Shown one piece after another: positions 35,722-45,884 of a stretch of DNA of 64,000 bases; the stretch's first letter is position 1; each line of letters begins with the position of its first letter. The stretch is from contig JAQUKH010000002.1 of NCBI GenBank assembly GCA_028719205.1, forward strand, positions 32,828 through 96,827, given 5' to 3'. Below the pieces are notes generated by a model. The model searched no databases, had not been told where the DNA came from, and saw only the letters and a list, made by a program, of their open reading frames with translations. Position numbers and translations under genes: made by a program. This DNA is from a bacterium. Lineage in GTDB: Bacteria > JACRDZ01 > JAQUKH01.

Positions 35722-35742
35722 TTTGAATGGAAGGAGTTTAAA

Positions 35743-36945
35743 ATGGTAGGGAAAAACTATTTGTTTACGTCAGAATCAGTTACGGAAGGCCATCCTGACA
35801 AGGTTTGTGATCAGATTTCTGATTCAGTATTGGATGAAGTTTATCGTCAGGATCCGCCTAATAAAAATAATTTTCACACCCGGGTCGCGTGTGAAACGTA
35901 TATTACCGTTGGTTTAGTAGTTGTTGGCGGTGAAATGACCACAAGCGCTTATGTTGATTTGCCGGTTATTGTAAGAAATTTAATAAAAAGTATAGGTTAT
36001 ACGGACGCTAAATATGGTTTCAATTATGATACTTGCGCGATCTTAAATGCTATCGGCCGACAGTCACCTGATATCGCTCAGGGAGTAGGAAGAAAAGGAA
36101 AAGTTATTGGAGCCGGTGATCAGGGTTTAATGATCGGTTACGCGTGCGATGAAACCAAAGAACTTATGCCGCTTCCTATTATGCTATCCCACAAGCTGGC
36201 AAAGAGATTGGCAGAAGTCAGGAAGAAGAATATTCTTTCATATCTTGGCCCGGATGGAAAATCTCAGGTTACAGTAAGATATGAAAACGGCAGGCCTATT
36301 GCTGTGGATAAAATTGTTGTTTCCAGCCAGCATACAGAAGAAGCGCTTGATAAAAAGAAAGAAAATATGGCCGATTGGGCCCGGGACGAGATAATTGAAT
36401 CAATTATTAAACCGGTTATTCCTTCCGCGCTTTTAAAGAATTTTAACTGGAAAAAGGATTGTTATATCAATCCGACGGGAAGATTTCTTATCGGAGGGCC
36501 TCAGTCTGATACCGGAATGACAGGACGAAAAATAATAGTTGATACTTATGGCGGTATGGCCCCGCATGGCGGTGGCGCGTTCTCAGGAAAAGACGCGACA
36601 AAGGTCGACAGGTCAGCCACGTATATGGCGCGTTATATCGCGAAAAATGTTGTCGCGAGCAAATTGGCAACTAAATGTATGATCCAGCTTGCCTATGCCA
36701 TAGGAGTTCCTGAACCGGTATCAATTATGGTTGAGACTTTTGGAACAGGTAAAGTATCAGAAGAAAAATTTAATAAATTAGTTCGTAAGCATTTTAAATT
36801 AACACCCAGGGAAATTATTGACACACTTGAACTTCACCGTCCGATCTATACTAAAACTGCCGCATATGGCCATTTCGGGCGTGAAGGTGAAGGTTTTACA
36901 TGGGAGAAAACGGATAAAGCGGAACTTTTACGGGATGATGCATAA
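35743..36945 (+). CDS. metK: S-adenosylmethionine synthetase
   Basis: MetK (400 aa) forms S-adenosylmethionine from methionine and ATP. Clear signatures are the N-terminal [19 protein letters not shown], the [12 protein letters not shown] hexapeptide region and the P-loop-like [17 protein letters not shown]. The GGAAGGAG site is strong. It is followed by apt and ahcY on the same strand, giving a set for making and recycling SAM. Its 200-nt leader holds unusual secondary structure. Confidence 0.97.
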   Translation: MVGKNYLFTSESVTEGHPDKVCDQISDSVLDEVYRQDPPNKNNFHTRVACETYITVGLVVVGGEMTTSAYVDLPVIVRNLIKSIGYTDAKYGFNYDTCAILNAIGRQSPDIAQGVGRKGKVIGAGDQGLMIGYACDETKELMPLPIMLSHKLAKRLAEVRKKNILSYLGPDGKSQVTVRYENGRPIAVDKIVVSSQHTEEALDKKKENMADWARDEIIESIIKPVIPSALLKNFNWKKDCYINPTGRFLIGGPQSDTGMTGRKIIVDTYGGMAPHGGGAFSGKDATKVDRSATYMARYIAKNVVASKLATKCMIQLAYAIGVPEPVSIMVETFGTGKVSEEKFNKLVRKHFKLTPREIIDTLELHRPIYTKTAAYGHFGREGEGFTWEKTDKAELLRDDA

Positions 36946-37015
36946 TTAAGATAAGTTATTGAGTTTGGAAGTTAAAAAGTTGAAAAACTCTTAAACTGAT
37001 TATACAGGAGAATAA

Positions 37016-37534
37016 ATGAGCTTGAAAAAAAGCGTAAGAGATGTTCCGAATTTTCCTAAAGAAGGGATAATATTTAAAGATATTACACCTTTGTTAAAAG
37101 ATCCAAAGGCGTTTCGTTCAGCTATTAATAAAATGGCTAAACATTACAAGGGGAAGAAGATAGACGGGATCGTCGCTGTTGAAGCGCGTGGTTTTATTTT
37201 TGCGGGGGCATTGGCCGCAAAATTGAAAACAGGTTTTATACCTGTTCGTAAGCCGGGAAAACTTCCATATAAAACGATCAGTGAAACATACCAGCTGGAA
37301 TATGGTACGGATGCCCTGCAGATCCATGAAGACGCAATAAAGCCCGGCGATAAAATTTTAATCGTTGATGATCTATTGGCTACAGGCGGAACTGTTGCGG
37401 CAGTTGTCAATATGGTTAAAAAACTTGGTGGTGAGGTCGTGGGTATAGGATTCCTGATTGAGCTTGCTTTTTTGAATGGGCGGAGTAAACTTTCAGGACA
37501 TGAAATATTTTCTGAGTTGGTTTATAAAAAATAG
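37016..37534 (+). CDS. apt: Adenine phosphoribosyltransferase
   Basis: Apt (172 aa) salvages adenine to AMP using PRPP. The start VRDVPNFPKEGIIFKDITPLL and the PRPP motif ILIVDDLLATGGTVAA are standard. Adenine comes from nucleoside breakdown, including from the SAM cycle, which fits its place between metK and ahcY. A strong terminator hairpin follows at 37581. Confidence 0.96.
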   Translation: MSLKKSVRDVPNFPKEGIIFKDITPLLKDPKAFRSAINKMAKHYKGKKIDGIVAVEARGFIFAGALAAKLKTGFIPVRKPGKLPYKTISETYQLEYGTDALQIHEDAIKPGDKILIVDDLLATGGTVAAVVNMVKKLGGEVVGIGFLIELAFLNGRSKLSGHEIFSELVYKK

Positions 37535-37580
37535 ATTATCAGGTCGAATAGCAGGTCATAGTGTTGAATGTTTTTTTGTT

Positions 37581-37614
37581 GGGCGTCCCGATATATCGGG
37601 ACGTCCATTTTTAT
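37581..37614 (+). terminator. Intrinsic terminator after apt
   Basis: A 20-bp perfect palindrome, CGTCCCGATATATCGGGACG (37584-37603), extended by outer GG/CC pairs, is followed by ATTTTTATT. This ends the metK-apt transcript before ahcY. Confidence 0.8.
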
Positions 37615-37684
37615 TAATTATCATTTTTCACCCTCATATCTGCAAAAAAACAATATTATTTTTATTAATATTATGATAAAATAA

Positions 37685-39043
<1,359 letters not shown>

Positions 39044-39088
39044 ACTTTTATATACATGTCTAATATGTTGAATATCCCCTTCGAGGAT

Positions 39089-39202
39089 AACAAGGACTAG
39101 AAGCAGATAGAACCTGGCTTTCAGCCAGAACCTTCTGCTTAAGTCTTGTTTATACCCATAGGGTATAAGTTTCGTTTGAGTCCCGATTTCATCGGGACTC
39201 AA
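39089..39202. repeat. Three consecutive hairpins after ahcY
   Basis: The 199-bp gap after ahcY holds three inverted repeats. A long imperfect hairpin spans 39089-39150: AACAAGGACT with AGTCTTGTT, AAGCAGA with TCTGCTT and CTGGCT with AGCCAG. The second is TTATACCC-ATA-GGGTATAA (39150-39168). The third has 12-bp arms ending in GAGTCCCGAT and starting with ATCGGGACTC (39176-39202). None has a clean T-run. The core of the third matches the palindrome in the apt terminator. Confidence 0.6.
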
Positions 39203-39242
39203 CTCAGCTTTATTGGAAAAGTACATTTTTTTAATATAATGA

Positions 39243-40883
39243 ATGAATAACTGGACTGGTTTTTATCTGAATTTTTTCGGAGGTTTGGCGCTTTTTATTT
39301 ATGGAATGCGTCTGGCCGGAGAAAATATTCAAAGACTTGCAGGTTTTAAACTTAAGGATGTTATTAAACAGTTGACCGATAGCCGTTTAAAGGCGGCTTT
39401 TGTGGGTATAATGGCGACTCTTGCCATTCAAAGCAGTAATGCCTCTATCGCGCTGGTCGTAGGATTTTTAGACTCTTCACTGATAATGCTCTGGCAGGGG
39501 TTGGCGCTTATACTTGGCGCTCATATTGGAACAGCCCTTATTGTACAACTAATCGCCTTTAATCTCTCCGATTTCTCTCTGTTTTTTGTTTTTATAGGCT
39601 TGTTAATTATTCTCCTTCTTGGCAAGAACCGTAGAAATATTTATTTCGGTAAAATTATTCTGAGTATAGGTTTTATTTTTCTGGGAATGAAAATATTGGG
39701 CGATGGAATGAAATCTCTGGAAAACGTTGATGAGTTTAAGCGTATCCTTATCGACGCCGGACAGAAACCATTTCTGTCAATCATTCTGTCGTTTGGGATA
39801 ACGGTTCTGACACAATCAAGCGTTGCCTCGATAGGAATGGTGATCATTCTTGCCAGTCACGGCCTTTTAGACCTTAAAGGCGGCTTACTTATGGTTCTTG
39901 GTTCGAATTTAGGAAGTTGTGTGGCAGTTGTTGCCGCGAGCTGGGGGGCCTTTCATGAGGGTAAAAGGGCAATATGGGCCAATCTTTTGTTTAAGATTAT
40001 TGCCGCGATATTATTTTTTCTGCTTCTGCCTGTTTTTGAAATAATGACAGTTAAATTTTCTTCATTATTCCTGCAGGCTTCGGTAGGGCGGGAAATTGCC
40101 AACGGGCATTTACTATTCAATATTATCAGCGCGATCATTTTTATTCCTTTCATTAATCAGGAAGTAAAATTCTTAAATAAATTTGTTCCAGAAAGAGAAA
40201 TGGAAGACAGGATAAGCCAAATCAAATATATAAAAATGTCGGGACTTGAAATGCCTTCGATCGGACTGGATAACGCACGGCGTGAGGTTGCAAGAATGGC
40301 TAAATTTGTTGAGACTATGGTTCAGGAGGTAATTACAGGCATTCTTGAAAACAAACGCTATTTAATCGATAACCTGCGCTCACGAGACGATGAGATTGAC
40401 AAATTGAACCGTACAATCCACGATTTTCTGGTCCAACTGGCACAAAACTCGCTTACTGACAGTGACTCAAAAACAGATACCGGGATTTTATACATTTTAA
40501 ATGATATTGAAAATATAGGTGATATTGTTGATAAAAACCTGATAAGGCTGGGGGAAAAAAAGATAAATGAAAATATTTCTTTTTCAAATGAAGGAGAAGA
40601 AGAAATAAAATTTTTTTATTCGATGATCAGAAAAAATTTCGCGCTGATCATCCAGGCGCTTAATACCGGAAATTATATGCTTGCTGAAGAGATAATCTTA
40701 AAACGGGAAGAACTCGCGGAACATGAACGTGAACTTCACCACCGGCATATCAGCCGCCTGCACCAGGGAACAAAAGAAACCATTGCTTCCTCCGCGATCC
40801 ACCTTGACGTCCTTAATAATCTCGGAAGGATAAACGCTCATTTGGTCAGTGCTTCCTGGGCGGTACTTGAGGAATTATCATAA
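39243..40883 (+). CDS. Na/Pi cotransporter family protein with PhoU-like tail
   Basis: This 546-aa membrane protein has two inverted PNaS repeats, each with the QSS signature (AIQSSNAS and LTQSSVAS), over about nine helices in residues 1-310. The C-terminal part (about 340-540) is helical and PhoU-like. It is expected to take up or export phosphate with sodium. No pst or pho genes are near. No good ribosome site precedes the ATG. Confidence 0.92.
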   Translation: MNNWTGFYLNFFGGLALFIYGMRLAGENIQRLAGFKLKDVIKQLTDSRLKAAFVGIMATLAIQSSNASIALVVGFLDSSLIMLWQGLALILGAHIGTALIVQLIAFNLSDFSLFFVFIGLLIILLLGKNRRNIYFGKIILSIGFIFLGMKILGDGMKSLENVDEFKRILIDAGQKPFLSIILSFGITVLTQSSVASIGMVIILASHGLLDLKGGLLMVLGSNLGSCVAVVAASWGAFHEGKRAIWANLLFKIIAAILFFLLLPVFEIMTVKFSSLFLQASVGREIANGHLLFNIISAIIFIPFINQEVKFLNKFVPEREMEDRISQIKYIKMSGLEMPSIGLDNARREVARMAKFVETMVQEVITGILENKRYLIDNLRSRDDEIDKLNRTIHDFLVQLAQNSLTDSDSKTDTGILYILNDIENIGDIVDKNLIRLGEKKINENISFSNEGEEEIKFFYSMIRKNFALIIQALNTGNYMLAEEIILKREELAEHERELHHRHISRLHQGTKETIASSAIHLDVLNNLGRINAHLVSASWAVLEELS

Positions 40884-40903
40884 TGTTTGCATTTAAATAA
40901 AAT

Positions 40904-41371
40904 ATGAATTCAAAAGACATAATAAATAAATACAAATTAGTTAAACATCCTGAGGGCGGATGGTACAAAGAAGTTATCCGGTCTGGAGATCTTATTTCAT
41001 TTAACGGCAAAAAAAGGAGCGCTGTAACCTCTATTTATTTTTTATTGACCAAAGGAGGAATCAGTAAATGGCATATTGTCGATTCGGATGAAATATGGAT
41101 ATTCTTAGATGGAGAACCCCTGGAATTGCACCAGGCAAACTTAAAAACCGGTAAATATTTTATTGAAAAAATTGATCCTGAAAACAGGCAAAGCGTTGTA
41201 CCGTCGAATACCTGGCAAGCTGCAAAATCCAAAGGAGAATTTTCATTCGTTGCCTGTGTAGTCGCGCCAGGATTTGAATTTGAAGGATTCAAATTGCTTA
41301 AAAAAGATTCCCTGGAGTTTGAAAAATTATTGAAATTAAATAAAAGCGCAAAGGAATTTACATATGAATAA
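40904..41371 (+). CDS. Cupin DUF985 family protein
   Basis: This 155-aa cupin fits the DUF985 family: IINKYKLVKHPEGGWYKEVIRS at the start, then SIYFLLTKGGISKWH, IWIFLDGEPLELH and the closing VACVVAPGFEFEGFKL. The family has a beta-barrel fold and no settled reaction. It overlaps the next gene by 8 nt, so the two are translationally coupled. Confidence 0.9.
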   Translation: MNSKDIINKYKLVKHPEGGWYKEVIRSGDLISFNGKKRSAVTSIYFLLTKGGISKWHIVDSDEIWIFLDGEPLELHQANLKTGKYFIEKIDPENRQSVVPSNTWQAAKSKGEFSFVACVVAPGFEFEGFKLLKKDSLEFEKLLKLNKSAKEFTYE

Positions 41372-42125
41372 AACTAAAACATTTTTAACTCATATTTTTT
41401 TAATACTTGTTTTAATAACAGTATACGGGATTTCTTCAGTATATTCAGAAGATAATCATGATGATCCGGCCCGGACTGAAAATTCTTATTTGGTCGGAAG
41501 AGTATATAAAAATAACGCGCATATTTTATTTAATGGAGTTTCTGTAAATGAGTTTATTTTGGCGAATAATTGCGGTGAATGCAGTTTTGAATATTGCTTT
41601 TTCGCGCCTTCCAAAGAAATCAAAAAGTTTTTATTAAATTCGGCAGGGAAGCAGGTAATTCTTTCGGGAAAATATCTGAGTATACCTGCTGATAAGTTAA
41701 AACAGGAAAATCCCGCGTCCAAATGTTTAGAAACACCGGTTGATAAAAGTATTTCTTTCTTCAGCGTAGAAAAAGCAGAATATATATCGTTCTATAGTTA
41801 TGTTGTCCCTGATAAAATAAACTGGGATAAGCCTGTAAATATAAAGCTTCATATAAAAAATCCGTTTGAATATCAAATAACGCTGAATATAGACCTCTTC
41901 AGTCTTGACAGCCATTCAAAAGAAAATCATATTTTAAAAGCAAAAGAAGAAAAAGACATAAAAATTGATTTTAATTTAAGCAAACAGGATTGGGCGAGAG
42001 ACTATGGAGCGGCAATTATCCTGGAGATAAAAACATCCTCAGGAAAAGAAAAAAGTCTTATATATTTTTCTGATAAAATCGCGTTTTACGGCCCTGACGG
42101 CGAATTAATCAATCTTGAGGAGTAA
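41364..42125 (+). CDS. Exported hypothetical protein
   Basis: I do not recognise this 253-aa protein. It begins with a signal peptide or anchor (about 6-24). A cysteine-containing stretch, NNCGECSFEYCFF, and a Lys-rich region follow, and the C-terminal half is predicted beta-rich (LHIKNPFEYQITLNI), like an immunoglobulin-type domain. It ends SDKIAFYGPDGELINLEE. A diverged copy of just this end occurs 2 kb downstream (44126-44206), so the family existed here at least twice. Confidence 0.6.
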   Translation: MNKTKTFLTHIFLILVLITVYGISSVYSEDNHDDPARTENSYLVGRVYKNNAHILFNGVSVNEFILANNCGECSFEYCFFAPSKEIKKFLLNSAGKQVILSGKYLSIPADKLKQENPASKCLETPVDKSISFFSVEKAEYISFYSYVVPDKINWDKPVNIKLHIKNPFEYQITLNIDLFSLDSHSKENHILKAKEEKDIKIDFNLSKQDWARDYGAAIILEIKTSSGKEKSLIYFSDKIAFYGPDGELINLEE

Positions 42126-42215
42126 ACACTCCAGTTTCCCGGTTTAAACAATCCAATCAATCAGCCGGATGATATAAATTATGTTTAAGTCCCATTTATG
42201 GTCTAATTAATTATA

Positions 42216-42244
42216 TTGACTATTGGATTATTCAGGGCCATAAT
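42216..42244 (+). promoter_or_regulatory. Promoter of the split histidine kinase gene
   Basis: TTGACT (42216-42221), a 17-nt spacer and CATAAT (42239-42244) lie 60 nt before the ATG at 42306. The rest of the 180-bp gap shows nothing else. Confidence 0.4.
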
Positions 42245-42305
42245 TGTTATGTTAATTAAATTCAATATAAGTTAATTTGATCATAAACCATTTTTAAGAG
42301 TCTTT

Positions 42306-44072
42306 ATGAAAATAACAACTAAAATAAGCCTATATTTTTTATCGTTAACCGTAATATGCGCCCTTGTTTCTTTTTCGTTTCTATATTACATTACTAAAAA
42401 AAATCTTGAGGCGGAAATAGAACTTCATCTTGATTCAGATCTTAAATCAAGAGCCAGGCACATAGAAACCTACCTGGAGCTTCTTAAGGTGTCTGTAAAA
42501 CAGCTGTCCAAAGGCCCGGTTATCGGGAATTTTCTAAAGATGAATTCGGACGAAAAAGAAAAGAATTATGATAAGGTAATAAAAAGATTTGAAGCGATAA
42601 AGGAAGCTAACACTTCCATAGGTGATTTTTTATTAATAGATATTGCAGGTAAGGTTGTTGCTTCCACAGATAAAAAAGCTATCGGGCTGGATAAGTCAAC
42701 AGACGATTTTTTTATAAACGGCCGTGAAAATACAAGAATTAAAGATGCTTATTATCAAAAAGATACAGGTAAACAACTGCTTGCTGTGTCTACCCCGGTG
42801 ATAGATGCTGATTCAAATAAGTTTCTTGGAATACTTGCCGCAAAGGTTGAATTAGAAAGCATGAATAAAATTGTTGCTGATAAAACCGGACTTTTAAATA
42901 CGGGAGAAATATAGGTTGTTAATAAATACGGCTATATGATCACTCCTTCAAGATTTATTTCCGGAACGTTTCTAAAACAAAAAGTCGATACAGATAATTT
43001 CAGGAACTGCCAGTCAAATAAAGATAAAAAAGTATCTGCAAAAACAGGTGTATTCCGTAACTATCTCGGGAAAAAGGTTCTGGGGTCCTGCGAATGTATC
43101 AATGAAATGGATTGGGTCATTCTGGGCGAAATTGATGCGAGCGAGGCCTTTGAGCCTTTGAAAAAAATACAACTTGTTTTCATATTTCTCTTGTTTATTG
43201 TGCCGCTGGTAGGATTTATTTTGGGGAAAATCATTTCAGAAGTTATATCCAAGCCGATCATTAAATTACAAAAAGGGATGGAAATTATAGGAAAAGGGAA
43301 TCTCGACCATAAAGTTGGAACTACCGCTCAAGATGAGATCGGACAGCTTTCAAGGTCCTTTGACAGGATGACGGAAAAGTTAAAGGATTCGCAGGAAAGG
43401 CTTATTCGTTCTGAAAAGCTGGCAGTTGCCGGAAAGTTATCTTCAAGCATAGCCCATGATATCCGTAATCCTCTGAGTACAATAAAAGTTGTAGTATATA
43501 AGTTAAAGATGTTTACGATATGTAAACAAAATCCTGAGATAATGGAAAAATTATCTGAGATATCTTATGAAATTGATGTTTCAAATAAAGTGATAAATAA
43601 TTTTCTGGAATTCACGCGTATAAAAAAACCTGTCCTTCTCCGGGAAAATATAAACCCTATAATTAAAGAGGCATTAAGCGGATTTCAATTGAGCCGGAAT
43701 ATTGAACTGGCCCTTGAGCTTCAAGATGATTTACCTGACACGCTTCTTGACAAAGTGCAGATCCGGGAGGTGTTTTATAATCTCATTAAAAATGCCCTGG
43801 AGGCAATGGAAAAAGGCGGAAGTCTTAAAATCAGCACAGTTTTAAAGGGTGGTTTTATTGAGATTTTTTTCAACGATACAGGCTGCGGTATTCCTGAGGA
43901 AAATACAGGAAAAATATTCGAACCGCTTTTTTCTACAAAGGCAAATGGTAACGGATTGGGCCTTTTTATATCAGCATCATTTATCGAAGGGCATCGGGGT
44001 AAGATTAAAGTTGAAAGTGAAGCCGGCAAAGGAACAACTTTTATTATTAAACTGCCGTTTTCTCCGAAGTAG
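42306..44072 (+). pseudogene. dCache-HAMP histidine kinase interrupted by an in-frame TAG
   Basis: Two open frames in the same register (42306-42914 and 42915-44072) make one sensor kinase of 588 codons with a TAG at codon 203 (42912-42914). The text reads GEI-stop-VVNKYGYM; family members have an aromatic residue there (GEIYxVNxxGYM), so TAT or TAC to TAG is the simplest change. Part one has a membrane helix and Cache half; part two finishes Cache, then a membrane helix, HAMP, an H-box (SIAHDIRNPLS) and an intact ATPase (DTGCGIP, GNGLGLFIS). All else looks functional. No good start with a ribosome site is seen just after the TAG. Confidence 0.8.
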
Positions 44073-44125
44073 ATAAACTTTAACCTGCCTAAAGATTTTG
44101 ACGAATACATAATTGTTTCGCGAAA

Positions 44126-44206
44126 AATGATAAAAATATTATATACTTTTCTGCTAAGATCGCCTTTTATAGTCCCGACGGCGAATTAATAAATATCGAA
44201 GAGTAA
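44126..44206 (+). pseudogene. 3' remnant of a paralogue of the exported protein at 41364
   Basis: The frame here reads IIYFSAKIAFYSPDGELINIEE and a stop; the end of the gene at 41364-42125 reads LIYFSDKIAFYGPDGELINLEE. Over the last 66 nt the two differ at about 12 sites, mostly synonymous, so the copy was under selection before it decayed. There is no start or upstream part. It lies just after the split kinase gene. Confidence 0.75.
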
Positions 44207-44221
44207 ATGCGTTTTTTCTTA

Positions 44222-44320
44222 TTACTTTTTATATTTTAAAAGCTGTGAGATCGTAACAAAATTGTATCCCCTGGATTTTAATCCGCTAATTATTTTTGGT
44301 AATGCATCTCTGTCGGCGGC
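44222..44320 (-). pseudogene. 3' remnant of a polysaccharide deacetylase gene
   Basis: On the minus strand the frame reads ADRDALPKIISGLKSRGYNF then VTISQLLKYKK and stops. This matches the end of NodB-type polysaccharide deacetylases as I know them (ALPxIIxxLKxRGYxFVTxSxLL). A stop closes the frame a few codons upstream, so the rest of the gene is gone. It is adjacent to another remnant. Confidence 0.6.
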
Positions 44321-44347
44321 ACAAGGAACGCAATATACTTAATCATT

Positions 44348-44707
44348 TTATGCTTCATTTTCTTTTACTCTATACTTTACAATTTTTTTGATTATATCAA
44401 ATGGAATCGGTTTATCTAAAGGAAATTGGACAGAACCCTTTGCCTGCTTATACGGAGACAATTCTTTTTTGAAAGTAGCAATGGCTGACGGAGTGGGATA
44501 AAAGCCGATATGATTTTTAAACGCGGCGAAATGCACCAGATTGCCATTCAGTTTGAATGTGGGTATCCCATAATTTATCGTTTCTTCGGCTTGAGGAGCT
44601 GTTTCTTTAATAACCAGCCTGAGTTTTTTCAAAATATCCTGGACATTTTTTGGAAATGAAGAAACATATTTGTCTATGGTTGTTAATTGTGTTTTAGGTG
44701 TTGCCAC
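44348..44707 (-). CDS. DUF1801 domain protein
   Basis: This 119-aa protein belongs to the DUF1801 (YdhG-like) family of small proteins without known function. VQDILKKLRLVIKETAPQAEETINYGIPTF and HIGFYPTPSAI are the family marks. It is often seen near DinB and other stress genes, and here it is divergent from DinB. Its end borders the remnant-rich gap at 44073-44347. Confidence 0.88.
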   Translation of the reverse strand: MATPKTQLTTIDKYVSSFPKNVQDILKKLRLVIKETAPQAEETINYGIPTFKLNGNLVHFAAFKNHIGFYPTPSAIATFKKELSPYKQAKGSVQFPLDKPIPFDIIKKIVKYRVKENEA

Positions 44708-44879
44708 TTTGTTTCCTCTATATTTTAACTTGTATTATCGGCAAATAATATTTTTATAATTCCTTTTTCTATCTGAATTGTGGTATGATTTTATTATTAA
44801 AGTGCAATAAATATTATACTGTAAATTATAAAAATAATGGACTGAATCTCCAGGCTTTAAAGTGAAAAGGAGAAACAAA

Positions 44880-45482
44880 ATGGAATATAAATTTCTTGTG
44901 GACACCTATGATACCGAACGGTTTAAGACCCTGAATGTCTGGAGCATGTTCAAGGATGATGATCTTTTGATCCGGCCTCATAAAGAAGATAAAAGAGGCA
45001 GGAACCTCCTTGAACACATGATACACCAGTGTGCCGGTGAAAACAAATGGTTCTGCAAAATGTTCGGTATCGATGTCGGTGCGCCTCCTTTGCCGTCAAA
45101 AGAAACACGCTTTGAATTTATAAAGCGATACGCGGAAGATTCTGAGAAACGCCTTGCGGCCCTGAAGGAAAAGGACAAGGTTTGGTGGGAAGAAGAAACC
45201 GGTTTTTTTAATACAAAAAAGCCAAAAACCTGGATCATGACGCGAAGGATAGCTCATACAGCCCACCACAGGGGAGAGCAGGTAACTTTGTTGAGAATTT
45301 TAGGGAGAAATGTTTACAGCGTTTACGGCCCTTCCGCGGATACGGGCGGCCTGCCGGACAATAACGCGCAGACAATATATGCTTATCCGGATCTTGAATC
45401 CCTTATTAACGGTGAAACAAAAGGCGGGGCGAAAGCAACTCTCTTGGGTTCCGAGAATAAGCCATGCACGGAACGGCCTTAA
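44880..45482 (+). CDS. DinB-like metal-dependent protein
   Basis: This 200-aa protein is of the DinB/YfiT superfamily, four-helix bundles with a metal held by three His. Candidate ligands are H46 (NLLEHMIHQ) and the HTAHHRGE motif (H126, H130). The family includes thiol transferases and DNA-damage-induced proteins of unknown role. I start at MEYKFL, with AAAGGAG before it. GIY-YIG follows at 24 nt. Confidence 0.85.
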   Translation: MEYKFLVDTYDTERFKTLNVWSMFKDDDLLIRPHKEDKRGRNLLEHMIHQCAGENKWFCKMFGIDVGAPPLPSKETRFEFIKRYAEDSEKRLAALKEKDKVWWEEETGFFNTKKPKTWIMTRRIAHTAHHRGEQVTLLRILGRNVYSVYGPSADTGGLPDNNAQTIYAYPDLESLINGETKGGAKATLLGSENKPCTERP

Positions 45483-45506
45483 ATATAAAACTTGGGGAAA
45501 CAATAA

Positions 45507-45860
45507 ATGAACAGGAAAGAATTGGTAAACGAATACAAGCAAACCATTCAGCCTATGGGAATTTATCAGATAAGAAACATGGCCAATGGAAAAATATTTC
45601 TTGGAAGCTCAAAAGATCTCAAGGGCATTATTAATCGGAATAAGTTTCAACTGAAAAATGGCCTCCATATGAATAAGCAACTGCAAAAAGACTTTAGTGA
45701 AGCCGGAGAGGAAAGTTTCTCTTTCGAAATATTGGACTATTTAAAGCCGAAAGATAACATGAACGGTGATTATACCGAAGAACTTCACATGCTTGAAGAA
45801 ATGTGGCTGGAAAAGCTCCAGTCCTATAATGAAAAAGGGTATAACACAAAGAGCCGCTAA
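45507..45860 (+). CDS. GIY-YIG-like small protein
   Basis: This 117-aa protein resembles the short GIY-YIG group: GIYQIRNMANGKIFLGSSKDL holds GIY and an altered YIG (FLG). A Glu near the end (EEMWLEKLQ) could be the metal ligand. The change of Tyr to Phe casts doubt on nuclease activity. It sits between DinB and a DJ-1/YHS gene on one strand, with close spacing, and is probably cotranscribed. Confidence 0.75.
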   Translation: MNRKELVNEYKQTIQPMGIYQIRNMANGKIFLGSSKDLKGIINRNKFQLKNGLHMNKQLQKDFSEAGEESFSFEILDYLKPKDNMNGDYTEELHMLEEMWLEKLQSYNEKGYNTKSR

Positions 45861-45884
45861 TCAGGCATAGAAGGAGGATAAACT

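Noticed and set aside
35532-35742. A known SAM-I, SAM-II, SMK or SAH riboswitch before metK
   Set aside because: The core sequences I know for these classes are absent. The gap is reported only as an unknown structured leader.
42912-42914. Programmed amber recoding (for example pyrrolysine) in the sensor kinase
   Set aside because: TAG ends several ordinary genes here (for example at 6421, 26969 and in gatB and apt), no pyl genes are seen, and kinases do not use such residues. A nonsense mutation or read error is simpler.
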